Below are positions 16,786 to 25,844 of a DNA stretch of 64,000 nt, one piece after another. The position numbers and the translations under genes were made by a program. The DNA is from CAKSXP01 sp964609305 (GTDB taxonomy: Bacteria > Bacillota > Clostridia > Oscillospirales > Oscillospiraceae). Location: contig CAZSRK010000001.1 in assembly GCA_964609305.1 (NCBI GenBank), positions 25,513 to 89,512 on the forward strand, written 5' to 3'. Every line of letters starts with the position of its first letter. Position 1 is the stretch's first letter. Below the pieces are notes generated by a model. It saw only the letters and a list, made by a program, of their open reading frames with translations. It was not told where the DNA came from and did no database searches.

Positions 16786-18629
16786 GTATGGAAAAAGATA
16801 CCCGTGAAACAACGACAAACGGCTTTGAAGACGAGATGACCGCTGATCGCGCTAAAAACGTCAAGGGCACAGCCCTGCGCCTGTTCAGGAAACTGTTAGA
16901 GCAAAAATGGAAGCTGCTGGTCATTGTTGTCAGCATTATTGCAGGCTCGGTCTTCAATCTCCTGTCCCCAAAAGTGACGGGTGTCGCGGTCAACGAGATT
17001 TTCAACGGTATCCAATCCGCGCTGTCGGATGGAAAGACCTTCTCGGTCAGCTTTGAAACGATGGACGCGGTGCTGTTTGGCCTTGCCGCGCTGTATCTGC
17101 TGACCTCGCTGTTTTCCTATATACAGCAGAACACGATGGCCAGCGTCTCGCAGACACTTACCCTAACCCTCCGCAGGGAGATCAGTGAAAAGCTGGGCCG
17201 CTTGCCCCTGCGCTACTTTGACAGTCACAAAAAGGGAGAGATACTCAGCCGCGCCACAAGCGACCTGGAGAAGGTGGCCGACACTCTGCAGGAGAGCCTG
17301 TCACAGCTCGTGACCTCGTTTTTCGGCATTATCGGCGCGTTTATCATGATGCTTATGATAAGCCCGACGCTGACTCTGATAGCGGCGGTGACTATCTTCA
17401 TCAGCCTTATCACCGCGGCCCTTGTCTCCGGTCGGACGCAGCGCTACTTCGCCGCTAACCAGGAGGCGCTCGGCCAGCTCAACGCAAGCATCGAGGAATC
17501 CTTTACGGGGAATATCGTCATCAAGGCGTTCAATCTTGAGCAGACGACCGTTGAAAACACAAGGGTCCTCAACGACAGGCTCTTCCATGCGGGCAAAAAG
17601 GCAATGTTCATGAACTATATGATAAGCCCGCTCATCCGGCTTATCAACCAGTTCGGCTATGTCGCCGTCGCTGTCGGCGGCGCGATGGCCGTTATCCGGG
17701 GCGCCATCTCCATCGGCGATATCCAGGCGTTTATCCAGTATGTCAACCAGGCGTCGGAGCCGGTAACGCAGATATCCTATACCGTCAACTCCCTTCAGGG
17801 CGCCATCGCGGCTGCAGAACGGGTCTTTGAACTGCTCGACGAGCAGGAAGAGATGCCGGACGCGGCAAATCCGCAGCGGCTTGAATCGCCGAAGGGCAGC
17901 GTTAGCTTTGAACACGTCCGTTTCGGCTACAGCGCCGACCATATCCTGATGAAAGATATCTCCTTTGACGTAAAGGCGGGCAGCAAGATCGCGATCGTCG
18001 GTCCAACCGGAGCTGGGAAAACAACGCTTGTCAATCTGCTCATGCGCTTTTATGAGCTTCAGGGCGGACGTATCACGATCGACGGCGCAGACATCGCCGG
18101 GATGACGCGAAGCCATCTGCGCTCGCTGATGGGCACGGTCCTTCAGGATACCTGGCTGTTCGGCGGCACGATACGGGAAAACATCGCCTACGGCCGCGAA
18201 AACGCAACGGATGAGGAGATCTGCGCAGCGGCAAGGGCGGCCCGTGCGGACCACTTTATCCGTACCATGCCGTCGGGTTATGACACCGTCCTCAGCGACG
18301 AGATAGCATCCCTGTCTCAGGGCCAGCGTCAGCTCCTGACGATCGCGCGCGCCATTCTGGCAGACCCTGCGATACTTATCCTTGATGAGGCCACGTCCAG
18401 CGTTGACACCCGGACGGAGCTTGAGATACAGAAGGCCATGGACGCGCTCATGAAGGGGCGCACCAGCTTTATCATCGCGCACCGTCTTTCCACCATACGC
18501 GACGCCGATCAGATACTCGTGATGAAAGACGGTACCATCATCGAAAAGGGCAGCCATACGGAGCTGATGGAGCTTGGCGGCTTCTACGCTGAGCTATACA
18601 ACAGCCAGTTCTCCGCAAAAGCAGGCTGA
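16782..18629 (+). CDS. ABC exporter half-transporter, catalytic partner
   Basis: 615 residues. Type IV exporter fold: six membrane helices to about residue 330, then a full nucleotide-binding domain with Walker A GPTGAGKTT near 407, Q-loop VLQDTWLFG near 452, signature LSQGQRQ near 509, Walker B ILILDEATSSVD near 530 and switch IAHRLST. All catalytic residues are present, so it should supply the hydrolytic site of the heterodimer with the preceding gene. The substrate is unknown; pairing with a MarR regulator suggests drug or toxic-compound efflux (inference). The start overlaps the upstream stop. Confidence 0.94.
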   Translation: MSMEKDTRETTTNGFEDEMTADRAKNVKGTALRLFRKLLEQKWKLLVIVVSIIAGSVFNLLSPKVTGVAVNEIFNGIQSALSDGKTFSVSFETMDAVLFGLAALYLLTSLFSYIQQNTMASVSQTLTLTLRREISEKLGRLPLRYFDSHKKGEILSRATSDLEKVADTLQESLSQLVTSFFGIIGAFIMMLMISPTLTLIAAVTIFISLITAALVSGRTQRYFAANQEALGQLNASIEESFTGNIVIKAFNLEQTTVENTRVLNDRLFHAGKKAMFMNYMISPLIRLINQFGYVAVAVGGAMAVIRGAISIGDIQAFIQYVNQASEPVTQISYTVNSLQGAIAAAERVFELLDEQEEMPDAANPQRLESPKGSVSFEHVRFGYSADHILMKDISFDVKAGSKIAIVGPTGAGKTTLVNLLMRFYELQGGRITIDGADIAGMTRSHLRSLMGTVLQDTWLFGGTIRENIAYGRENATDEEICAAARAARADHFIRTMPSGYDTVLSDEIASLSQGQRQLLTIARAILADPAILILDEATSSVDTRTELEIQKAMDALMKGRTSFIIAHRLSTIRDADQILVMKDGTIIEKGSHTELMELGGFYAELYNSQFSAKAG

Positions 18630-18649
18630 ACGACAGCCGCATACCCGAA

Positions 18650-18684
18650 AAGAACCGGCATGGCCGAAAGCCATGCCGGTTCTT
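18650..18684. terminator. Bidirectional terminator
   Basis: A perfect 15-bp stem with a CGAAA loop between the convergent exporter and sensor kinase genes. Confidence 0.8.
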
Positions 18685-18738
18685 ACATTTGCAGTTTTTC
18701 CCCACCGGAGCCGGAGCTTTTGCATCCGCGTGCCGTTG

Positions 18739-20652
18739 TTACATGGACTCGCCCTCGTACAGCATCGGGAAGCTGACGACGGCCTTGAACAGATCGCCGT
18801 CGAGAAATATCTCAAAATTCCCGCCCATGAGCTCTGCGAGGCTGCGCGCTATCGAAAGGCCCAGCCCGCTGCCCTCGGTGCTGCGGGAGCTGTCGCCGCG
18901 CACGAAGCGCTCCATGAGCTCCGCAGGCGTTATGTTCAGCTCGTTTGCCGAGATATTGCGGAAAGTTACGAACACGCCGCCATGCACGCCCTCGGCACTT
19001 ATATAGGCGCGCGTGCCCGGGAGGGCATATTTGCGGATGTTGGACAGAAGATTTTCAAAGATGCGCCAGACCTGGCGGCCGTCAGCCATTATCGGAAGCG
19101 CCCTGTCCGGCACCGAGAGCACGAGCTTCAGCCCCGCCTGGGCAAGCCGGTCGCTGTACTCTCCTGCGGACTGCCGCAGCATTTCGGACACGTCGACACG
19201 CTCCATGTCAAGCTTTATCGCACCGGAGCTGGCCTTTGATGCCTCGACAAGATCCTCCATCAGTTTCTTGAGCCGCGCCGACTGGCGGTCGATGACCTCG
19301 ATATATTCCTGTGCCTTCTCATTTTCTATGTCCTCTTTCTTGAGCAGGTCAACATAGCTTATTATGCTCGTCAGAGGGGTCTTGATGTCGTGGCTGACGT
19401 TTGTGATAAGCTCAGTCTTGAACCGCTCGGACTTCATGCGTTCCTCGACGGCCCTGGACATTCCCTCGGACACGCTGTTTAGATTCTCCGCGTGCTTCTT
19501 AAACTCCCAGAACATGCCGTTTGTGTCCGTTTTGAAGTCGATATTTCCCTTTGCAAGCTCCTGAGCGCCCTGCTGAAGCCTGCGCATCTGAAGCGCGACA
19601 TATCCCACGCCTACTAGCAGCGCGCAGTCGAGCACGAACAGCAGGAAAAACGCAAGGCCGCTCGAGAGCATGAACACGGCCAGCACGATGTTGAGAAACG
19701 CCGCCGCACAGAACACGACAAGGCTCTTCCACACCAGAGGCAGGCTGTTGAATACTGATTTTACGGCGCGGAAAAACTTCTTAACAAGTCTCCAGCACCA
19801 TCTGATCACCTTGTAGCAGATGGTGTTGCGCCACCACGCCCCCGCCTTTGCCCGCGCGGAAAAACAGACGATGACATGGGCGCACAGCGCGGCGAAGGCC
19901 GCGGTGCACAGCGCAGCGAAAACAAGCCTCAGAGTGTTCAGGCTCACCGCGCTGTCCAGGCTCACATCATCCAGCGCTATTAGGAAACCCGCGCCAAGCA
20001 GGACGCCGACTGCGAGAGCAAGGGCGAGGTGCAGATCCAGCGGAAAGCGGCGGTTTATCCACGCAAGGCACACCTGTTCCGAGCCGTTCTTTCTGCCCGC
20101 TCCGCAAACGAGGAACACAAGGCAGACTATCGCAGCTGCAAAGGATATGAGCGTCAGCACCAGTACCGCACCGCGGTTTTGCATGGCCCAGTTATAGGCT
20201 GCGTAGGTAAAGTACAGCCCGTCCCTTACCATCGGTGAGCGCAGATAGAAGCTGACGGTAAAGTCCTGCTCCTCCCATTCCCCGTCGCCTGTCTGGACCC
20301 AGTGGTCGAGGCCGATGGAGTCTATGAACACGGCCCGCTCGCCGTCACAGTTTTGCATAAGAGCCCTGCCGTCTTCATCGTACAGGACGTAGAGCAGGTT
20401 TTCGCTTTCGATATACGGCTCATTATCGTTAAGGTATGCATCCATTATGTCATAATAGTTGCTCCAGAGCTCGCCATGGAGAATACCGCTGTCATAAAAT
20501 CCCCGGCTGTCGTTGTCGAACCAGGCCTCCTCGATGCCCAGAACGCATGTGAGGCCGCCCGCACAAACGGCCACGGCCAGCGCCGCAAACAGAAGAAAGC
20601 AGATTATCTTGCACGGCAGCGTATAAGTAAAGTGGAATTTTTCCTTTTCCAT
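18739..20652 (-). CDS. Sensor histidine kinase
   Basis: 637 residues. A membrane helix near 13-35, an extracellular region to about 160, then several further hydrophobic segments (about 163-185, 205-225, 240-265, 315-360), a linker, and a cytoplasmic kinase core. The phosphoacceptor motif NVSHDIKTPLTSI has its His near residue 420; the N box is ENLLSNIRKYA and the G2 box EGSGLGLSIA. The usual DxGxG box is replaced by a VTFRNIS-type strand, which I recall as common in this clostridial subgroup. It is encoded 15 bases after its response regulator. The signal is unknown. Confidence 0.92.
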   Translation of the reverse strand: MEKEKFHFTYTLPCKIICFLLFAALAVAVCAGGLTCVLGIEEAWFDNDSRGFYDSGILHGELWSNYYDIMDAYLNDNEPYIESENLLYVLYDEDGRALMQNCDGERAVFIDSIGLDHWVQTGDGEWEEQDFTVSFYLRSPMVRDGLYFTYAAYNWAMQNRGAVLVLTLISFAAAIVCLVFLVCGAGRKNGSEQVCLAWINRRFPLDLHLALALAVGVLLGAGFLIALDDVSLDSAVSLNTLRLVFAALCTAAFAALCAHVIVCFSARAKAGAWWRNTICYKVIRWCWRLVKKFFRAVKSVFNSLPLVWKSLVVFCAAAFLNIVLAVFMLSSGLAFFLLFVLDCALLVGVGYVALQMRRLQQGAQELAKGNIDFKTDTNGMFWEFKKHAENLNSVSEGMSRAVEERMKSERFKTELITNVSHDIKTPLTSIISYVDLLKKEDIENEKAQEYIEVIDRQSARLKKLMEDLVEASKASSGAIKLDMERVDVSEMLRQSAGEYSDRLAQAGLKLVLSVPDRALPIMADGRQVWRIFENLLSNIRKYALPGTRAYISAEGVHGGVFVTFRNISANELNITPAELMERFVRGDSSRSTEGSGLGLSIARSLAELMGGNFEIFLDGDLFKAVVSFPMLYEGESM

Positions 20653-20667
20653 ATGTCAGTCCCCCAG

Positions 20668-21356
20668 TCAGGTTTCGGAGAGCTTGTAGCCTTTCCCCCA
20701 GACGACCTTGATAAAGCGCGGCTCGGCCGGGTTTATCTCCAGCTTCTCGCGCAGATGCCGGATGTGCACGGCGACGGTCCCCTCGGCGCCGTAGGGGTCG
20801 TCCTTCCACACGGCCTTGTAGATCTGCGCGGATGAAAACACCTTGCCCGGCGAGCGCATCAGAAGGCTGAGTATGTCATACTCCGTCGGCGTGAGCGAGA
20901 CCGGCTCCCCCGCGTTGGTCACGCTCTTGGCCTCATCGTCGAGCGTCAGCGGCCCTATGGTTATAACGCCATCGCGCTTTGCCATACCGCCGAGGTCCGT
21001 ATATCTGCGAAGCTGTGCACGCACGCGCGCCATCAGTTCGACGGGGTTGAAAGGCTTTGTGACATAGTCATCCGCTCCGACGTTCAGACCCAGTATCTTA
21101 TCCATGTCCTCCCCCTTTGCCGACAGGAAGATAACGGGCACGTTCGAGCTCTCGCGTATTTTGCCGTTGCCGTGACGCCGTCCATATCCGGCATCATGAT
21201 GTCCATAAGCACCAGCTCTATACGCTCCCTGCCGAGCACCTCGAGGGCCTGCCGGCCGTCGGCCGCCTCATATATGCCGTAGCCCTCGGCGCGCAGGTAT
21301 ATGGCCAGTGCGTTTCTTATGTCGCGCTCATCGTCGCAGATGAGAATGTTCAGCAT
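20668..21356 (-). pseudogene. OmpR-type response regulator, frameshifted
   Basis: Two overlapping frames encode one response regulator. The first (21356 down to about 21160) has the receiver start ILICDDERD and the phosphorylation site LVLMDIMMPDMDG; the second (from about 21160 to 20668) continues with VPVIFLSAKGEDMDK, ADDYVTKPF and a complete C-terminal winged-helix DNA-binding domain. A single missing A in the run at 21159-21162 (four A where five restore the frame, giving KIRESSNVPV) explains the break. The repaired product would be 229 residues, a normal length. It should be the partner of the kinase downstream. Either a real mutation or a sequence error. Confidence 0.88.
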
Positions 21357-21504
21357 GTTCCGCAGCTCCTTCCGTCATGGAGATTATATCGTAATAATTT
21401 TTAAGATAAAAGCGAGCAATGTTTTAAGATTTTCTTATCTCTTCCCGGGCATGGAAAGGCCGCCGTACGCTGCTGAAAACGGCGGCGGCCTTTAAGCCGT
21501 CCTG

Positions 21505-22209
21505 TCAGCCGACGACCTTTCCAAGTATGCGGAAAAGCGACGGGTCGGATATGACGATGTCCGGATAATTCATGTTTATCGACTGAAGGCGCACTCCGCC
21601 GACACGGTCGCGCAGGCGCTTCATATAGGCGTTGTCGTCATAAAGGAAGACACCTATCTCCCCGTGGCCCAGAGTCTGCTGCTGGTGTACCCAGACGACC
21701 TGCCCGTCGTGATAGTCCGGCTCCATACTGTCGCCGGCGATGCGCACACCGAAGTTGGCCGACAGGGGAACGTCGGCGCCGACCTCGACAAGCTCATAGT
21801 CGCTGCTGTCAAGGAACTGCCCCGTACCTGCGGAGACCGCGATGCTGTAAAGCGGCAGCGTGCGCAGCCGGCCGATAGGCGTCACGTCCGCGGTGGGCGC
21901 AAACATCCCGGAGGCGCGCAGGATATCGGCGTATTCGTTGACCTTCCTGCGTCCCTCGCTGTTCAGGCCAACCAGCGGCCCGTTCTCCTGCGTGCCCAGA
22001 AACACGGCGGAGATGTCCTGCACACCCAGCTCGTCACAAAGGACAAGAAACTGGCTGGCGTTCGGCTGCGTGGCTCCGTTCTCCCATTTGGAGATACCCT
22101 GATTCGTTATGTCCATGCCCCTCTTGCGCAGCAATCGCGCAAGCTCTTTCTGCGAGATGCCCTTTTCCCGCCGCAGATCGGTTATTATCGCCCCAATCGT
22201 CTTGCTCAT
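21505..22209 (-). CDS. XRE/S24 repressor, LexA- or HdiR-like
   Basis: 234 residues. The N-terminal Cro/CI helix-turn-helix spans about residues 8-62 (GISQKELARLL ... TNQGISKWENG), and the C-terminal S24 domain has the catalytic Ser in AGDSMEPDYHDGQ and the Lys in DNAYMKRL. Such proteins cleave themselves when RecA is activated by DNA damage and release target genes (family knowledge). It is divergent from dinB with operator-like repeats between, which supports a local damage-response switch. I used ATG 22209 (AAGGGG upstream) rather than the longer frame. Confidence 0.9.
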   Translation of the reverse strand: MSKTIGAIITDLRREKGISQKELARLLRKRGMDITNQGISKWENGATQPNASQFLVLCDELGVQDISAVFLGTQENGPLVGLNSEGRRKVNEYADILRASGMFAPTADVTPIGRLRTLPLYSIAVSAGTGQFLDSSDYELVEVGADVPLSANFGVRIAGDSMEPDYHDGQVVWVHQQQTLGHGEIGVFLYDDNAYMKRLRDRVGGVRLQSINMNYPDIVISDPSLFRILGKVVG

Positions 22210-22288
22210 ATCGCAAAATTCCCCTTTATATCTTTTTATCCCAGTATATATTCTATATCGCACAAATGCAAGACATTCTTTGTGTTTA

Positions 22289-22334
22289 TATCTAAAAAAG
22301 ATAGAATTTCCTCTTTACCTATCTCTAAAAGAGA
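22289..22334. promoter_or_regulatory. Candidate operators between the S24 repressor and dinB
   Basis: Two related inverted repeats lie in the divergent gap: TATCT-N5-AGATA at 22289-22303 and TCTCT-AAA-AGAGA at 22322-22334. Both sit where promoters for either gene would be. Binding by the S24 repressor is inferred. Confidence 0.5.
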
Positions 22335-22370
22335 ATTATAATGATTTTAGTATCTTTTAAGGAGACGGCT

Positions 22371-23613
22371 ATGGAGAGGGTTATCCTGCACTCTGATATA
22401 AACGCCTGTTTTGCGAATATAGAACTGCTTTACAGACCGGAGCTGCGCGGAAAACCCATGGCCGTGGCAGGCGATGCCGAGTCGAGGCATGGGATAGTCC
22501 TGGCCAAGGAGGAGCTTGCAAAGCGCGCCGGAGTCAGGACCGGCATGGCTCTGTGGCAGGCAAGGCAGGTTTGCCCCGAACTTACTTTTGTCGAACCGCG
22601 CATGGAGCTTTACGTCAGCGTGACAAAGCAGGTCCGGCGCATTTACAGCCTGTACACCGACATGCACGAGAGCTTCGGCATCGACGAGAGCTGGCTGGAC
22701 CTTACGGGCTGCGGTGAGAGGGACGGCGGGTATCTCGCCGCCGACGAGCTGCGCCGGCGCATCAAGGCCGAGACGGGCCTAACAGTCAGCATAGGCGTGT
22801 CATGGAACAAGGTGTTTGCAAAGCTTGGCTCGGACTATAAAAAGCCGGACGCCGTGACCGTCATAAACCGCGAGAACTTCCGCAGTCTGCTCTGGCCCCT
22901 GCCGGTCGATGCACTGCTCTGGGTCGGGCGCGCCACGGCGCGGAAGCTGCGCTCGGTCGGCATCAGCACGATAGGCGAGCTTGCAAACACTGACCCGGAA
23001 CTGCTGCGTTCCTGGTTCGGCAAAAACGGCTATACGCTTTACAGCGGAGCAAACGGGCTGGACGTCTCCCCCGTGCGCCGCGCCGGGGAGAGGGAAACCG
23101 TAAAATCCGTCGGCAACAGCTCGACTGCGCCGCGCGACCTCAAGAGCCGGAACGATATGCGCACCGAGCTCATGTCCCTGTGCGAGCGCGTCGGGATGCG
23201 CCTGCGCGGACTTTCCATGCGCGCGCGCGTCGTGGAGGTCTCCATAAGAAGCGCGCAGACCCTCGGCTGGCGCAGCCGCCAGCTCACGCTCGAACGTCAG
23301 ACTGATCTGACGGGCAAGATATTCGCCGTGTCAGAAAAACTCTGCTTTGAGCTGTGGGACGGCTCTCCCGCGCGCGGCGTCGGCGTACGTGTCTCCGGCC
23401 TGTCCCTCCTTAGACGAGCCGGAGCAGCTTGACCTGTTCTCCGACCATGAAAAAAGGGAAAAGCTGCGCCGGCTGGACGCCGCAACGGACGCCATACGCG
23501 ATCGCTTCGGCTTTGGCAGCATAGCACGCGGGCTGACCCTGGCCGAGCCGTCCCTGGGCGGCAGCCACGGAGAGGACAGCAAAGTCTCCTCATTCGGTAT
23601 CGAAATTGCATAA
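22371..23613 (+). pseudogene. dinB: DNA polymerase IV (Y family), frameshifted near the C-terminus
   Basis: The first frame has the full catalytic palm and fingers: HSDINACFANIE near residue 7, GIDESWLDLTG with the two acidic residues, SWNKVFAKLGSDYKKP, and the little-finger domain. It then ends early at 23432. A second frame carries the expected tail, EPEQLDLFSDHEKR (beta-clamp-binding QLDLF) and DRFGFGSIARG. One extra C in the CCC run at 23404-23406 accounts for the shift; repair gives 413 residues, a normal length. If real, the truncated polymerase would lack its clamp-binding motif. ATG 22371 has AAGGAG seven bases upstream. Confidence 0.88.
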
Positions 23614-23619
23614 GGCAGA

Positions 23620-23663
23620 AAAACGCCCCTGTCAAGATTTTTATATCTTGACAGGAGCGTTTT
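23620..23663. terminator. Bidirectional terminator between dinB and arcC
   Basis: A long stem, ACGCCCCTGTCAAGAT with near-complementary arm, flanked by A-run and T-run, serves both convergent genes. Confidence 0.9.
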
Positions 23664-23669
23664 AACTTA

Positions 23670-24608
23670 TTATTGCCTGATTATACGGGTCCCGGTCTCT
23701 CCCCGGACGCCGGCGCCGGCCTTTTCCAAAAGGGTTATCAGCGCCTCTCGCCCTTCGCCGCCACTCACGAACTGCACCGATGCCTCCATCTTCGGCAACA
23801 TTGAGCCCGTGCCAAACTGCCCCTCGAGCGCGTATTTCTCCGCCTGCTCCACTGTTATACAGTCGAGCTCCTGCTGGTCCTCCCGTCCAAAATTGATGCA
23901 GACCTTTTCTACCGCGGTCAGAATGATAAGTCGGTCGGCGCCGAGCTTATCGGCCAGCAGGGCCGAGGCAAAGTCCTTATCTATGACAGCCGCTGCGCCC
24001 TTGAGGTGATACCCCTCGGTGCGGAAGACCGGGATCCCGCCTCCGCCGCAGGCAATCACCACAAGACCCGCCTCGACCATGTCCCGGATGGAGTCTATCT
24101 CTATTATGCGCCGCGGCATGGGAGAGGACACCACGCGGCGGTAGCCGCGGCCCGAATCCTCAATGACGGTATAGCCGCGCTCCTTCGTCAGGTGCCGCGC
24201 CTCCTCCGCCGTCATAAACGCGCCAATGGGTTTGGTGGGGTTCTGGAACGCGGGATCTTCCCTGTCGACCTCCACCTGCGTCAGGACAGTGGAAACACCT
24301 TTGGATATCCCGCGCCCGAGCATCTCCTCGCGCAGGGCGTTTTGCAGGTCATAGCCAATGTAGCCCTGGCTCATCGCCACGCAGACGGACAGGGGGCATG
24401 GTATATATTTCTCCGGATCGGAACGGGTCAGCTCCGTCATGGCCTGCTGGAGCATACCGACCTGCGGCCCGTTACCATGGGTTATTACTATGTCATGCCC
24501 GGCCTCTATAAGATCCGTTATTGCCCTTGCAGTCTGCTTGACCGCCTTCATCTGCTCCGGCAGGTTGGAGCCGAGGGCATTTCCCCCAAGCGCAATTACT
24601 ATCCTCAA
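23670..24608 (-). CDS. arcC: Carbamate kinase
   Basis: 312 residues. Makes ATP and carbamate from carbamoyl phosphate and ADP. Family motifs include IALGGNALG at the N-terminus, THGNGPQVG near residue 45, and CGGGGIPV. The start is a TTG with GGGAG six bases upstream. It follows ygeW by 11 bases, matching the place of yqeA in the E. coli purine cluster, so its likely role is energy recovery at the end of that pathway; it may also serve the arginine deiminase operon, which lacks its own kinase. Confidence 0.95.
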   Translation of the reverse strand: MRIVIALGGNALGSNLPEQMKAVKQTARAITDLIEAGHDIVITHGNGPQVGMLQQAMTELTRSDPEKYIPCPLSVCVAMSQGYIGYDLQNALREEMLGRGISKGVSTVLTQVEVDREDPAFQNPTKPIGAFMTAEEARHLTKERGYTVIEDSGRGYRRVVSSPMPRRIIEIDSIRDMVEAGLVVIACGGGGIPVFRTEGYHLKGAAAVIDKDFASALLADKLGADRLIILTAVEKVCINFGREDQQELDCITVEQAEKYALEGQFGTGSMLPKMEASVQFVSGGEGREALITLLEKAGAGVRGETGTRIIRQ

Positions 24609-24619
24609 CTTTTTCTCCC

Positions 24620-25822
24620 TCAGCCATTGAGCGTCTGTCTCTCAACGCCCCACTCGTCAAGCTTTTCCAGCATTTTGGCCGGGTCTTTGACCTTTGCAAG
24701 GAAGATCATCGCCGCGATTATATACGGCTTGAAGCCGGCCTGCTTATAAAGAGGCACGCGGTAACGGTCAAAGACGGAGCCGACCACCTCGCCCTCGGCG
24801 CAGGACACTCCGGTTATATCTGCCGGCAGGCAATGCAGATACAGCGCCTTGCCCCCGCGCGTGAGCGCCATCATCTCCTCGGTGCACTCCCAGTCCCTGT
24901 GCTCGGAATTCTGCGCCAGAAGCTCCTTCTCCAATGCGTCTATTCCGTCAAAATCGCCGTTTCCGTAAAGCTCCGTGCGCTTTTCCATCGCGGCAAAGGG
25001 CGCCCAGCTCTTGGGATAGACGATGTCAGCATCCTTGAACGCCTCGGCCATGGAATTTGTCTTGGTAAACGAGCCGCCGGACTTTTCCGCGTTGGCCAGC
25101 GCAACCTGTTCTACCTCGGGCATTACCTCATAGCCCTCCGGATGGGCCAGCACAACGTCCATGCCGAAGCGTGTGAACAGGCCGATGACACCCTGAGGCA
25201 CGGACAGAGGTTTGCCGTAGCTGGGCGAATATGCCCAGGTCATTGCAATTTTTTTACCCTTGAGGTTTTCCACGCCGCCGAACTCATGGATCACATGCAG
25301 CAGGTCGGCCATGGTCTGGGTCGGGTGGTCGATGTCGCACTGAAGGTTCACCAGCACCGGGCGCTGCTTGAGCACGCCGTCCTCATACCCCTCTCTGACC
25401 GCATCGGAAACGGATTTCTGATAGGTATGGCCCTTGCCTATGTACATATCGTCGCGGATGCCTATCACATCGGCCATGAAGGAAATCATGTTCGCAGTCT
25501 CCCTCACAGTCTCCCCATGTGCTATCTGGCTCTTGCCCTCGTCAAGATCCTGCACCTGCAGGCCAAGGAGGTTGCAGGCCGATGCAAAGGAAAATCGCGT
25601 GCGGGTGGAGTTGTCGCGGAAGTTGGATATGCCGAGTCCGGAATCAAATATCCTGCAGGATATGTTGCGCTCACGCAGGTTGCGCAGGGCGTCGGCCACG
25701 GCGAAAACGGCGTCCAGCTCGTCGTCGGTCTTGTCCCAGGTGAGGAAAAAGTCCTCGCCATACATGTCCTTGCAGTCGAGTTTTTTGAGCCTTTCCACAA
25801 GCTTTTTGAGTTTTGCGTCCAT
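24620..25822 (-). CDS. ygeW: Knotted carbamoyltransferase YgeW
   Basis: 400 residues. It has the carbamoyl-phosphate-binding motif STRTRFSF and the second-domain HCLP (LHCLPADITG) of aspartate/ornithine carbamoyltransferases, but is longer and carries the extended WAYSPSYGKPLSVPQ region typical of YgeW. Members co-occur with ygeY, ygfK and ssnA. Physiologically it is thought to run towards carbamoyl phosphate, feeding carbamate kinase directly downstream. ATG 25822 was chosen because of AGGAGAG upstream; a longer frame starts 36 bases earlier. Confidence 0.93.
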   Translation of the reverse strand: MDAKLKKLVERLKKLDCKDMYGEDFFLTWDKTDDELDAVFAVADALRNLRERNISCRIFDSGLGISNFRDNSTRTRFSFASACNLLGLQVQDLDEGKSQIAHGETVRETANMISFMADVIGIRDDMYIGKGHTYQKSVSDAVREGYEDGVLKQRPVLVNLQCDIDHPTQTMADLLHVIHEFGGVENLKGKKIAMTWAYSPSYGKPLSVPQGVIGLFTRFGMDVVLAHPEGYEVMPEVEQVALANAEKSGGSFTKTNSMAEAFKDADIVYPKSWAPFAAMEKRTELYGNGDFDGIDALEKELLAQNSEHRDWECTEEMMALTRGGKALYLHCLPADITGVSCAEGEVVGSVFDRYRVPLYKQAGFKPYIIAAMIFLAKVKDPAKMLEKLDEWGVERQTLNG

Positions 25823-25844
25823 CTTTGTGACTCTCCTTTGTTTT

